DNA of 29,006 bases from Aureobasidium sp. EXF-3400 (lineage: Eukaryota; Ascomycota; Dothideomycetes; Dothideales; Saccotheciaceae). The position numbers and the translations under genes were made by a program. Shown here one piece after another: positions 9,713 through 19,875 of the stretch; within the stretch, counting starts at the first letter, position 1, and every line of letters begins with the position of its first letter. The notes under the pieces are model-generated. The model was given only the letters and a program-made list of their open reading frames with translations, did not search any database and was not told the DNA's origin. The stretch lies in assembly GCA_024195585.1 (NCBI GenBank), contig SWBL01000479.1, positions 1-29,006 on the forward strand, read 5' to 3'.

Positions 9713-10062
9713 CTTGCCCCATCCTTTGGTAAGGGGAATTAGCTGCAGCGGCTGCTTGTCTGGACCTGTTCCACATGAGGTGCATCCGAGAACCACGAGA
9801 AAGACCGTAGAAGGGCCGGAAGACATGCCTGTTGACCTCGGAGTTGACCAAGCTTGACAACGTTGCCCACCACATCGGCTGTTCGAGAAGAACCAAATTG
9901 AAGGCCTCACCGGCTTGGCTCTGGTGCCGTAGCCGGCCGAAACATTTGCTGACCATGCTATCGTATCCCCATGCCCCAATGGACCCACTGCAAATATGGA
10001 GTATGTGGAGTTGAGGGCGCACCGAGAGAAAGGTGCGAAGTCAGGAATCGAAATTGGCAGAG

Positions 10063-10068
10063 TATAAA
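10063..10068 (+). promoter_or_regulatory. TATA box of the sugar transporter
   Basis: An exact TATAAA in a GC-balanced context, 194 bp upstream of the transporter ATG. This leaves room for a TSS 30-100 bp downstream and a short leader. Confidence 0.45.
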
Positions 10069-10261
10069 GACAGAGCGATCTGCCCTCTGCAGTTTCAACT
10101 ACTGTCCGACTACAGCACCCATCTCACGCCATACCTTCGCCGAAGGCTTGATCGTTCTTGGCCTTTTGAGAAAAGTTCGACGCCCATTCTTGTTTCTTCT
10201 TGGCTCTTTCGGAGCATAAGCGTGCACAAGTCGTCGCCTACAGTTCACCAACCAGATCAAA

Positions 10262-11859
10262 ATGGTCGGCTTCCTTGGAATGACGGGCAAGGCCCTGTCT
10301 GTCGCTCAGATTGCACTCGTCGTCGCTCCATCTTTCATTCTGTTCGGTTACAACCAGTCTGGTCTCGGCCCACTGCTGTCTGAAGAGAACTGGAGACACC
10401 AGTTTCCCCAAATCGACACTGTCGATTACAAGGGTGATGTCAAGGCCCACCACGCTACCCTGCAAGGTCTCGTTGTCGCAACATTCACTCTTGGTGCGCT
10501 GGTTGGTGCTTTGAGCTGCAGTTATACTGGTACCCTTCTCGGAAGACGATGGGTCATCTTCATCGGTGCTCTTTGCACACTCATTGGCGAAGCCATTGAA
10601 TGCTCTGCTTTTGGACTCGCTCAACTCATTGTCGGCCGTATCATCATTGGTCTTGGTGTTGGTCAGCTTTCTGCTACAGTCCCCGTCTGGCAATCAGAAT
10701 GTTCATCCGCCAAAAACCGTGGTAAGCACGTTGTCCTTGATGGCATGTTCATCTCGCTCGGTTACACTCTCGAGTCATGGATCGACTTCGGCTTCTTCAC
10801 CATCAAGACTGGATCTGTCACCTGGCGTCCCCCGATTGCCATCGCCCTGCTCTTCTCGCTCATTGTTCTGTTCTCAATCTGGTTCTTCCCCGAGTCACCC
10901 CGCTGGCTCCTCGCCAACAACCGCGGCCAGGAAGCTCGTGAGAACTTGTCTGCCCTCAAGGGTCTCCCAACTGACGCCCCTGAGATTGAAGCTGAATGCG
11001 TCGGCATCGAGCTTTCTCTCGAGGATTCCTCGACTAAAGCTGCCTCTTTCAAGGACCTGTTCAGTATGGGCGAGGACAAGCTCGCCTACCGTTTCGGTCT
11101 CTGTATCTTGCTTCAATTCTTCCAGCAGATGTCCGGAACCAACCTCATTTCTGTCTATGCATCTACCATCTTCCAGCAGGGTCTCGGTATGAGTGCCTAC
11201 GACTCCAAGCTTCTGTCTGCCGGTACTCTGACCTGGAAGTTCTTGTCCTGCTTTGTTGCCTTCTTCTGCATCGATCGCTTTGGTCGTCGCGTCTGTTTCA
11301 TCGTCTCTGGAGCTGGTATGGCCATGTGCATGGTCGCCTTGGCTGTCGCAACTTCGTTCCACGACAACTATAGTGCATCTATCGCCGCCGCTTTCTTCGT
11401 CTACCTTTTCTGCTTCTTCACTCCCATCGGCTTCCTCGGCGCCAACTTTTTATACTGTACCGAAGTGGCACCAATTAGACTCCGTGTCGCCATGGCGTCC
11501 ATCTCTACCGCCAACCATTGGTTGTGGAACTTCGCAGTGGCCATGATCACACCAGTAGCCATCAACAACATTGGCTACAAGTACTACATTGTGTACGCTT
11601 GCATTGGTTCATGCATTCCCATCACAGTCTACTTCCTCTGTAAGTCTCATACATCTGCTGTTATTTCTGTACTATTACTAACACTCTTCGTTCAGACCCC
11701 GAGACCAAGGGCCGTTCGCTGGAGGAGCTCGACACCATTTTCAAGGACAGCCCTTCAGTGTTGGGAACTGTCAAGTACGCCAAGTACAAGCCTATGATGA
11801 CTGCCGAGGAGGTGCCTTACGCCAAAACCTCAGAACACATCCACGAGGAGAAGGTGTAA
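10262..11859 (+). CDS. MFS sugar transporter (sugar porter family)
   Basis: A 513-residue plasma-membrane transporter of the sugar porter family of the major facilitator superfamily, probably sugar uniport or proton symport. Exons are 10262-11639 and 11696-11859. The 56-nt intron starts GTAAGT and has a TACTAAC branch point; splicing creates YPETKGRSLEE, the family signature after TM12. Other signatures are GRIIIGLGVG, PESPRWLL before the central loop, QQMSGTNLI in TM7 and DRFGRR between TM8 and TM9. Hydrophobic segments fit 12 membrane spans. The N-terminus is short (FGYNQSGLGPLL in TM1), and the acidic/basic tail ends EEKV. Substrate cannot be told from sequence; the close relatives I recall are fungal hexose or disaccharide transporters. 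It stands alone, with no sugar hydrolase beside it. The ATG was chosen as the first in frame, shortly before TM1, with a TATA box 194 bp upstream. Confidence 0.93.
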
Positions 11860-12245
11860 AGGGTGCTGGCCACTCCTGCTGGAAACTTTTTGTACGAATG
11901 ACATATGCATGATTTTAATGGCACGAAGACGTGCCACTTTCTACCTCTTTCTTCCACTGCCCAGTGTCGACCAACAAGCGTTGTGATTTCCTGCTCTTAT
12001 GTATCGAACAGAACACCTTGTGACCTAGCTGTAGCCAGAGGTTTGGTGAGGCTGACATCTACCAGCCGGAGAAAGTCTCGGACAGGTTCAGAGAATAGCC
12101 GCTCACAGCTCGGAGCCCTAATTTCGTTCGCTGATTTTCTTGCGGTAAAAAGAAAAGCTTTGGGACGAGACGCGAGGGCTGCAAGGTCGTGATGTTGGTA
12201 GGCAACGCCTTTCCCGTGCTGGGCGGTCAAGTTGCTCGCTTGCAA

Positions 12246-12254
12246 ATCTGATAA
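12246..12254 (+). promoter_or_regulatory. SreA-type iron GATA site 1
   Basis: Exact ATCTGATAA, matching the ATCWGATAA consensus bound by the SreA/Sre1/Urbs1 family of iron-sensing GATA repressors. It lies about 770 bp upstream of the siderophore-transporter ATG. Confidence 0.5.
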
Positions 12255-12428
12255 GATCTCTGTTCGATAACTCATCAATGTCCCAACATATTTGCAAGCC
12301 AAGAGATATCCAAGTCTCCAGACACCTGATCCTTCTCTCAAGGATCAGCACTTGTCAAGCCGTAAACACATTGCGCACCGCCTTGAAAGCCACTGGCGGC
12401 CCAAAGCGCCAGAGTTACCGTTTGAAGC

Positions 12429-12437
12429 ATCTGATAA
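12429..12437 (+). promoter_or_regulatory. SreA-type iron GATA site 2
   Basis: Exact ATCTGATAA followed by G, in the same orientation as site 1 and 183 bp downstream of it. It lies about 590 bp upstream of the siderophore-transporter ATG. Confidence 0.6.
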
Positions 12438-12752
12438 GATGAAAATTTTATCGCACCATCACGGTAGTTCTTCTCGATTTGTACGCTGCAAACGTCAATC
12501 CATTGGGCAGTACACTTGCCAATCGGGACTATATAACTCATACCACGATGGAAGCGTAAGCGGAGATAGGGTCGCGATGCATCTCTTCATTGACAATTCT
12601 CAACTTGACCAGACGGGTTGCAAGATAGCTCCCAAGGTAGGTACCGTGAGCGGTAGAGAAACACGGACTTCATGCAGCTGGACAGCTCAACTGGGCAACG
12701 GCCTTCCAACGAGTCACCCAATAGTTGGCGGTGCATCGCTAGACCCTGCATG

Positions 12753-12761
12753 ATCTGATAA
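12753..12761 (+). promoter_or_regulatory. SreA-type iron GATA site 3 (proximal)
   Basis: Exact ATCTGATAA, same orientation as sites 1 and 2, about 265 bp upstream of the siderophore-transporter ATG. This is a typical distance for a functional repressor site. Confidence 0.65.
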
Positions 12762-13016
12762 AAATTGACTCTGGACTACGAGGGATAATCTAATCCATCA
12801 CCCAATCTTGCCTGGTTTGGATCCATTCTTTTGCTTGGAAGGCACTCTGCTGCTGCCGACCGCGCCTTCCCAATACCTTGGCAGCATCTACATAAAATGG
12901 CGTGCCCCTCTGTCGATTCTCTGTTGCTCCGTCGATCACTCGTCTGGCTCCACCTGAGGATATCGAAGATTGACCTACCTACCTTTGAGTCGACGTGCTA
13001 TCCTGGGCCTGTCAGA

Positions 13017-14965
13017 ATGTCATCGACTGAATTCTATGCACCTTCGGCCACAAAGGCTGAGGCCGACACCGAAGTCAGGGCTCAGACCTCAGAAGATAGC
13101 CTCAACGAGCAGGTCGTGCTTTTGGGAAAGAAGAGCCCAGGAGTTGCGAGAATCGAAGCAATCAACGCTCATCTCACTTCCTTCGACCGATGGTTCCTCG
13201 GGATCGGTGTCTTCCTGATCGCATACGCCTATGGTCTCGATGGAACCGTCAGATACACTTATCAGGTGATTTCTTCGAGTCCTCGTTACAATGCGTCAGA
13301 CAACTAACATAGACAGAGTACTGCCCTTTCCTCGATTGGTGAGCACTCGTTGCTCTCGACTGTCAACATTGTACGGACCGTCATAGCTGCTGCCGCTCAG
13401 CCTACAGCTGCAAAGATCGCCGATGTCTTTGGCCGTGTTGAGCTTGTCTACCTGTCCATCTTCTTCTACCTCTTGGGTACGATAATCGAGGCTGCCGCCC
13501 ACAACGTCAGTGCTTTTGCAGCCGGAGCCATCTTTTACCAAATTGGTTATACGATTGTCACACTGTTGGTTGAAATCATTGTCGGTGACATCTCGTCACT
13601 GAAAGGAAGATTGGCCTGGAGTTACATCCCAGCCTTGCCCTTCTTGATCAACACCTGGGTATGTCTGAGAGTCATCCACAGCATTGAAAATATACTAATC
13701 AGCCTTCGCTTGAACAGATCTCAGGTGATGTCGCATCCGCTGTTTTGAAGGCCACTACTTGGCGTTGGGGAATTGGCATGTGGGCCATCATCTACCCCGT
13801 CTGCGCCATGCCTCTCGTTGTTGCTCTTTTCATTGCATCCAGTCGTGCAAAGAAGGCTGGCGCCCTGGCCAACTACCAGACCGCTTTCCAGCGCAACGGT
13901 ATGAGCAATACCCTCGTTGCTCTCTTCTGGCAATTGGATGTCCCTGGTATCATCCTCATGATTGCTATGTTCGCACTCATCCTTGTACCCTTCACCATCG
14001 CGGGTGGTGCAAAGGAAACTTGGGGCACAGCTCACGTCATTGCCCCTCTGGTCATCGGTATCTGCCTCATTCCCGTCTTCGTCCTCTATGAACGTCGGGC
14101 TCCCCATCCTCTTGTACCATTCCATCTCCTGAAGGATCGCAGTGTTTGGGCTGCCCTCGGTGTCGCATGTATGCTGAACAGCATCTGGTACATGCAAGGT
14201 GGCTACCTTTACACGGTCGTTGTTGTCGCTTTTGATCAAAGCATCTTATCTGCTACTCGCATCACGTCGCTCTACAGCTTCGTGTCGGTTCTGACTGGTG
14301 TGGCTCTCGGTCTTCTCGTTCGCTTTGTCAAGCAGATCAGACATTTGAAGCCATTCATCGTCTTTGGCACTTTGATGTTCATGGTCGCATTCGGTATTCT
14401 ACTTCGCTTCAGAGGCGGATTGTCCCAAAGCTCTTACGCCGGTATCATCGCAGGCGAGGTCGTTCTAGGTTTCGCTGGTGGTCTCTTCCCTTATCCGGTC
14501 CAGACTCTTATTCAAGCAGCCACTCAGCACGAGCACCTTGCTCTGGTCACTGGCTTGTACCTCGCACTCTACAACATTGGATCTGCCATTGGCTCGACCA
14601 TCTCCGGAGCCCTTTGGACTCAAGTCCTTCCTGGAGAGCTCGAGCGTAACCTGGCCGCTGTAACCAACAACGCCACTGTTGCCGTTTATGCTTACAGCAA
14701 CCCTCTCTTCTTCATCTATGACTATCCTGTTGGTACTCCCGAGCGAGATGCTGTTATCGTGTCCTACAGACATATCCAACGTCTGCTGTGCATAACTGGT
14801 ATTTGCCTTTGCATCCCATTGATCGCTTTCTCGCTATGCTTGCGCAACCCTCGCCTTGGCAAGGAGCAATCTCTGCCAGATGCCGAAAAGACCATCTCTG
14901 AGACCTCCAGCGAGACTGGTGGAGAGGCCCCCAGGAAGACTGGCTTTCTCCGCAGGCTGTTTTAA
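13017..14965 (+). CDS. siderophore-iron transporter (SIT/ARN family, MFS)
   Basis: A 612-residue MFS transporter of the SIT family, which imports ferric siderophores at the plasma membrane. Exons are 13017-13265, 13317-13658 and 13718-14965; introns are 51 and 59 nt. The N-terminus is hydrophilic. TM1 follows with [18 protein letters not shown], a family hallmark. Next comes the [27 protein letters not shown] second span and a run of hydrophobic segments that fits 14 membrane spans. Between the last two spans is the long extracellular loop ([20 protein letters not shown] then a Tyr-Arg pair), the signature that separates SIT proteins from other MFS members. The ATG at 13017 gives the usual length; an in-frame ATG at 12897 would add 40 Leu/Arg-rich residues and is less likely. 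Three iron-GATA sites upstream suggest repression in iron excess. No siderophore synthetase is nearby, so uptake of own or foreign siderophores remains open. Confidence 0.94.
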
Positions 14966-15801
14966 ATATGTTACAATCAAACCTAGATTGTTAGAATCTG
15001 CATACGAAGGGATGCGAGGTGTGATAAAAGTTACTTGTCTCTATTAAATACGTAATGTCCCTCATCAACGATACCATTCTCTTACACCATGATATTGCTG
15101 AGTGCATTCATTCTGTCTTCTCCAGAACACTTGGTCCGGGAGAAGAGGGCATAGTTACCACCATGTCGGGTCTTGTATGTGAGAAACTCATGTCAATTCG
15201 AAATCATACTGTCAAAGAAAGAGAGAAGGAGTTGGCTCTGCCATGAGCTTCCAAGTAATCAGAGGCAACAAACAGAGGAAGGGGCGAAAAAGGTCCGCCT
15301 TCAGATCTTGGTGTAGGATTGACTTGCTGGATTCTAGTGGCCAACGTATACCACAAGAACACATGACGTCCTGAGTTGCTAGCAAAGACACAAAGAAGGA
15401 ACGATGGTCGTACGAAGCAATGATAGCGAAAGAGAAAACAGAATAAGAAACAACGACAACCGCAAAAAAACATTCGATTCGTCAATTCAATGACTTAAAA
15501 ATCATGTTTGAGGAAAGTGCGATTGAAATGATATAGGTAAATAGAAAGCCTTTGATGTATTCTGAAATGCTCTCAATGCCAATATTTTGGCCTTTTGTAA
15601 GATCTGTGGTCATATTAAGCAAAAAGAACGAGCAGAGCTTCAAACATCTGTCTTGCGCTCATGTAACAACCAACCAACCCTTCTCTGCTGGAAGTTCGTT
15701 GAACCAGCCTTGTCGAGATGTTCTTTCCCAAGTCTTGTAGTCGTCCCATGGAGAGCCATATGTAGCCAGCCCTCATGTTATGACACTTCATACCTTCCCT
15801 C
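14966..15801. other. intergenic between convergent genes
   Basis: About 0.84 kb between the stop codons of the plus-strand siderophore transporter and the minus-strand lysine-rich gene, so it should hold two 3' UTRs. The only notable open frame is 63 codons with an ATG at 15055, too close to the upstream stop and too plain to call. Nothing else is seen. Confidence 0.5.
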
Positions 15802-16581
15802 TCAATGCTGCGTAACAATGATTCGAATCCTCTTCGCAGCCATCTTCCAGAGATAGTTGTCCGACTTATCAGCAAAGATCCTCGCAGCATCCAAAGGTCG
15901 ATATGCAAGATTGTCAGGCAAACGGCGCAACGAGTCCTGCTTTCTCGTCCTGTTGTAATAGTGAAATTGATGTTCGGGAGTCTGGAATACACCAAATCTA
16001 AAGAGATCGGTGAAATTCTTGCCTGCAGCAATCTGCTTGTCTTTTTCGTCGTACTTGTATTGTTGTTTGATGTGGTAGAATTTTCGAGACCAGGTGTATT
16101 CGCCGTTGTGGCTTGGGGTCCGGCGGATTTTCTTCTTCTTCTTGACTGGTGTGATGGTGGTGATGTTGTTGGTCATGTCTTCGTTGCAAGAATCTTTTCT
16201 GAGGCGAGGGCGTGGCGAAGATTCTTCGAGATCTTCATGTTCGTGGACATACTTGTCAGAGAGTTCGCCAGCGTCTTCATGTCTTCTGGCTTCCGCAGTC
16301 TCTTTTCTGATCTTGCGAAAAGACTCCAGTCTCTCCTCATCAGATACAGTGTTTGATTTGTCGAGGTAGTGCCATGGCTTTTGCAGACTTTCTTCCAGCT
16401 CCTGCCCCATCTCTGCAGCGCCCTCGGGATCGACCATCTGAATAGCCTCGATGATCTCTTCCTCCCGAAGAAGATGGACGATGTATTGATCCGAGGTAAT
16501 GTTGTTGCGAGGGGTACACCCAGAAGTCTGGGGCCTTTTCCGCATCTTGGGTGGAGCTAAGCGCTTTCGTAAAGACGACAT
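15802..16581 (-). CDS. hypothetical lysine/arginine-rich protein
   Basis: A single-exon gene of 259 residues starting at the ATG at 16581-16579; the frame is open further but without an ATG. I do not recognise a family. The N-terminus is very basic (MSSLRKRLAPPKMRKRP). Residues 36-105 look helical and charged (LLREEEIIEAIQMVDPEGAA and a later EERLESFRKIRKE stretch). Residues 147-154 hold a run of five lysines followed by IRR, a good nuclear-localisation candidate. The C-terminal part (160-259) is rich in Tyr, Phe and Arg (YTWSRKFYHIKQQYKYDEK, then HQFHYYNRTRK) and ends in a basic patch. The pattern suggests a nuclear or nucleolar protein, but this is inference. It lies 261 bp downstream, in transcription order, of the Apa2-like gene, on the same strand. 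Confidence 0.7.
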   Translation of the reverse strand: MSSLRKRLAPPKMRKRPQTSGCTPRNNITSDQYIVHLLREEEIIEAIQMVDPEGAAEMGQELEESLQKPWHYLDKSNTVSDEERLESFRKIRKETAEARRHEDAGELSDKYVHEHEDLEESSPRPRLRKDSCNEDMTNNITTITPVKKKKKIRRTPSHNGEYTWSRKFYHIKQQYKYDEKDKQIAAGKNFTDLFRFGVFQTPEHQFHYYNRTRKQDSLRRLPDNLAYRPLDAARIFADKSDNYLWKMAAKRIRIIVTQH

Positions 16582-16842
16582 GGTGGATGGCGGATAGAGC
16601 TGATCGTTATGTATGCTTGAGATCAAAGTCGAGACATGTCTGTGAGTGATTGTTTCTGTGGAGTGTCAAGAGTGTCTCTGATTCTACGAGAAGACTGTCT
16701 CATTTTCATCGACTTTTCTCATTGTTCTTATTGTTTCAGCTCCGGTGCAGAACCAACAATGAAGCTCTATTATCTATTGTCGCATATCGAATTCCGACCT
16801 TGACGTATTGATAGCTCTGCCGAATGAGGCGTAGCGAGTCTC
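16582..16842 (-). promoter_or_regulatory. intergenic: promoter of the lysine-rich gene
   Basis: The 261 bp between the Apa2-like stop and the next minus-strand start must hold the 3' end of one transcript and the promoter of the next. A CTACCTAGGTA element overlaps the Apa2-like stop (about 16843-16853). No clear TATA box is seen. Confidence 0.4.
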
Positions 16843-17994
16843 CTACCTAGGTATGCCAATTGCTGTCAATATTTCATCGAGTTGTAGCTCGTCCTCTCGT
16901 AGAGTGTTCCATTCGTCCTCCAGTTTGACCATCAAAGTACCGGCCAACAGTGTGCCATTCAGAGCGACGCTTCCGACTTCGACACCTTGTCTATTCTTGA
17001 TCGAGGCACCCTCGTTTCTGCGCGGGACTATGGCCATCGCCGACGTCGTCATGGCGAGGTTGTAGCTGATGGGCGATGATCCTCCCTCGGATGGATGAAG
17101 CTCGAGGCCCGAGTTCTGGTTAGACGAGATGTACGATCTGACAGCGGCAGCAGCTGCTTCATATAATCTATTGTAGATCGAGTAGAGGGTATCTGGACTA
17201 GGGTCTTGCGGAAGCTGAGTTGCATAGTGAGTGAAGGGTAGATCGGGACTGATCCTGAGTTCTACATGACAGGATATGAGCACTTGTCCATTCGAAGATG
17301 AATCTGGATGTGCAAACTTACCCTTGGTCTCTTTAGCGGGAGCTTGCAGCATGCGTTCGATCAGCGGATCCCAGCTCGAGGGGTCTTGTTGATCTCGCTT
17401 CATCTCATCGACGCTCAGAAACTGCAAGTGCCTATGCGCCTGGCTGGCCCCACTGTGCTCGCCAGAATTGAAGAAGGCGAAAAGTTTTCCATTCTGCTTG
17501 TTTTGTTCCCAGGCCTTTAGACAAGCATGTGTGGTAGCTAGATCATCTTGCTCAAGCATATGTGTTTGTTGCTTGTTGAGCTTTGTTGCAATGATGAAAT
17601 GCTGAGGAATGACAGGATACTTGTTCAAGACAAGCAAGTGACTAGGATTGGCAGTGGGTATATTCGCGATGAGCAAGTCCGAAGAGGGGTTGTCAAAGGG
17701 ATCCGGCTTTGGGCCTTTGGCTTTGTTCTTGTCATTATTGTCTGTGGGCTTCTTTGCTAGTGCCGGACAGTAACGAAGTTGGAACTGTTATACTGATCAG
17801 AATCCACAGAGTCTTAATGATTTGTACATTTCTCGTGGTCCTCGTAAGGAAGGCTAGTGACTTACAGGTGCACCGGATTTGGTGCGCAAGATAGAAAGCT
17901 CGGTGGACGAGAAGATCAACGCTTGACTGGCTTTCGCGGTAGCGAATTTGGCTTTCACCAAGGATGGTAATGCTTCTTCTAAACCCAGCTGCAT
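16843..17994 (-). CDS. ATP adenylyltransferase / Ap4A phosphorylase (Apa1/Apa2 type)
   Basis: This enzyme splits diadenosine tetraphosphate with phosphate to ADP and ATP, and runs in reverse as an adenylyltransferase. Exon 1 is 17994-17866 and exon 2 starts at 17784; the 81-nt intron begins GTAAGT and ends AACAG. The join gives SGAPFQLRYCPALAKKP, characteristic of the family. The histidine-triad-like site is SGASQAHRHLQ, with H160, H162 and Q164; the middle His is the expected nucleotidyl-accepting residue. Upstream, VLNKYPVIPQHFIIAT is the conserved nucleotide-binding strand, and YNLAMTTSAMAIVPR is the C-terminal family motif. Read through, the protein has 356 residues. A further 60-nt segment (17321-17262) has a perfect GTAAGT donor and an AG acceptor; removing it keeps frame, gives KETKELRISPDLPFTHYA, and leaves 336 residues, nearer to yeast Apa1 (321). 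I favour splicing, with retention possible. Confidence 0.9.
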
Positions 17995-18414
17995 TCTAAG
18001 CTACCTAGATAATTTTGTGCTGCGATGTACGAATAGGAAGGACGGACTCGTCGCGTGGTACAGAAACCCTGTGTCGTCACTGCCCGACGCGAGAATCTCG
18101 GTCCGAGGCCGCAGGTTGCAAAACGTCAAAGGACAACACCATCGACTTTGTTATCCGGACAACCATCGAACATCAATAAAAAGCATCAAGAAGAACGTGT
18201 ATTCATTCTGGCTGTGAGCCGTTGTATGATTTACGAAACACAAGTAATGAGCGTATGGCCAAGAAGCCTATCGACCGAAGCGACCTTCTTCAGTCCAGGA
18301 GAAAAAGAATAGTCGTGACTCTACTCGTAACATGTTGAAAGAGAATGAGAGAACACAAACTCAGCCGAGGCGCTGACTCAATGATCATGACCTCTGACTA
18401 CCCTTGAGGATGAT
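17995..18414. other. intergenic: Apa2-like promoter and Myb-like gene 3' region
   Basis: About 420 bp between two minus-strand genes. It holds the promoter of the Apa2-like gene and the 3' UTR of the Myb-like gene. A CTACCTAG element lies at 18001, 7 bp from the start codon. No gene is seen. Confidence 0.5.
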
Positions 18415-19875
18415 CTAGAAGGATATCTCACGGATCTGCTCCCACTTCTTGGCACAGGTAGCACCAGCGAAGGGATACGATGCGCCGTGGGAGAGCATCC
18501 ATTCAGCGACCTTCTTCCATGGCAACTTGTTCGCAGTGCCCCTCTGGCGCACATTGCTCTTGCGAGACGACGAGTCCTGCGATGCTTCAGAGAAACATTC
18601 GACTGCTTCGATGAGGAGCATGATCTGTGATTGTTGTGTCAGGCAAGGGCGCAATACAAAGCAACAATATTGACATACATCTGAGCGATTCCACTGCGGC
18701 TTCCTAACACGCATCTCCTTAGGCTTGGATAGGATGCGAATGCGACCGCGCAGAGTGGACTCTGCTTCGGTGAAGCCACCACGACGCTTGATCTCTTTGT
18801 AGGATAGACCACGTCGGCGGGCTTCCTGGAGATATTCATCTCTGTTGTTGCGAGCCATCTCAGGGATATATCTGACTGCTTGCTCAACTGGCTGGGACGA
18901 CACGTCAAGCTCATTGGTACTAGGGAGGGGCTCGAATGCAAGACTGTCTTCAGTGATAGGCTGCGTGGAGAAAAGCACAGGCTTTGTGTCCATGAAAGCG
19001 AACTTGTCCAGCGTGGTGTTGAAAAGATGTCCAGGAGCAACCAGTCCTTCTGCTTCATAGCCTACGAAACCGGTTGGCATGTGTTGCTCCACCGAGTTCG
19101 GAGGAAGGTGTGGTACAGTCATGGAGGGCATCTCTTCGAAGATCGAGGGTGCAAACAACCCATCGGCTTGAGGCTGGGTAGGCATGGCCGGAATATGGCC
19201 AGTGGCATTCAACAGTGGCTGAGCTGGAGCGTACTGAGAGCATGGCCATATAGAGGAGTTGTACTGGGATGTTGTATTGCAGGAGACTGTAGCAGGCTGC
19301 TCGGACCAGGACGAGTCCATGTTGAGACAGCTGTCGCCGAAGCCAGACAATGGCGACAAGTCAGAGAAGGTTGAGTATGTCTGCATACCACTTTCACTCA
19401 AGGTCGGGTCCTTTGCATCCAGGCATGGCGATGGTGGAGTAAAAGCCCCTCCACTGGTGAAGCACGAATCAGTGGGGCTTTTCGAGGACTCGCTGCCAGT
19501 GAGCTCAGGGCACTCCATATCGAAGAAGTACCCCTTGGCATCTTGGTCAAAAAGATTTGACATGTTGGTAGAGAGGGCAACTGCTTGCCGATAGCCGCGA
19601 TAGTTGGCGAGTGCGTACTGCATCTCAGTCAGCGATACTCACGCAATTCGGCATCGATTGTCAAGACTCACGTTTGCGTGTGGATATGCAGTGAGGTTAG
19701 GCTGCAGTACCTGATGAGGTAGTGCTTGGTAGAATGGAAGATAACTGTGAAAATAGTCTGCGCAGTTTGTCAACGATCGAGAGTTGTTGGGTGCAGACGA
19801 GAAAAGAGACTGACTTCCATAGTAGTACTTATTCACATCCTGCTCACCACCATTTCTCACCGCCATCATTGCCAT
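18415..19875 (-). CDS. Myb/SANT-like DNA-binding protein, putative transcription factor
   Basis: Exons in transcription order are 19875-19672, 19617-18679 and 18624-18415, encoding 450 residues. Both introns are 54 nt (donors GTGAGT and GTATGT). The N-terminal 320 residues are low-complexity, rich in Ser, Pro, Thr and Gln, as in activation regions. The conserved part is C-terminal. Residues about 325-381 hold EARRRGLSYKEIKRRGGF and AESTLRGRIRILSK, a helix-turn-helix-like region. Residues 382-450 form a Myb/SANT-like unit (IMLLIEAVECF, then LPWKKVAEWMLSHGASYPF and CAKKWEQI). This architecture occurs in uncharacterised ascomycete proteins; targets are unknown. A 57-nt segment in exon 1 (GTCAGT donor to GCGCAG, about 19811-19755) could also be an intron. 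The start at 19875 is chosen because it leads into exon 2 through a good splice junction; the ATG at 19623 is inside the intron. Confidence 0.85.

Larger units (their letters stand above)
6924..10261. other. 3.3-kb gene-poor region between two divergent genes
   Basis: This stretch separates the Rds1-like gene (minus) from the sugar transporter (plus) and must contain both promoters. It holds no gene I can model confidently. Two minus-strand stretches, about 7157-7513 and 8100-8405, read like real protein sequence and are listed separately. The remainder (8600-10060) shows only short open frames on both strands. An imperfect direct repeat of GCTCCGCATCTT lies near 9603 and 9630. A perfect 10-bp inverted repeat lies at 7204-7233. 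Confidence 0.5.
11860..13016. other. intergenic: siderophore-transporter upstream region
   Basis: About 1.16 kb between two plus-strand genes. The first 150-200 bp should be the sugar-transporter 3' UTR. The rest is upstream sequence of the siderophore transporter and contains three exact ATCTGATAA elements (listed separately). A CATAAAA near 12891 could act as a TATA element, although an in-frame ATG overlaps its end (12897-12899). No gene is evident. Confidence 0.6.

Noticed and set aside
9542..10022. Two overlapping minus-strand ORFs of about 150 codons
   Set aside because: Both frames are open over the same stretch in a GC-balanced promoter region, with low-information Arg/Ser/Gly/Cys composition; no family, no splice pattern.
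10566..11192. 208-codon Ser/Leu-rich ORF in a second frame of the sugar transporter
   Set aside because: An alternative-frame shadow created by pyrimidine-rich codon use; the other frame carries all transporter signatures.
10262..14965. Sugar and siderophore transporters as part of a metabolite or siderophore gene cluster
   Set aside because: No NRPS, acyltransferase, ornithine monooxygenase or other tailoring gene is present in the window; the two transporters belong to different families and have different upstream motifs.
15055..15246. 63-codon ATG-initiated ORF downstream of the siderophore transporter
   Set aside because: It starts 90 bp after the upstream stop, probably inside the 3' UTR, and has no recognisable feature.
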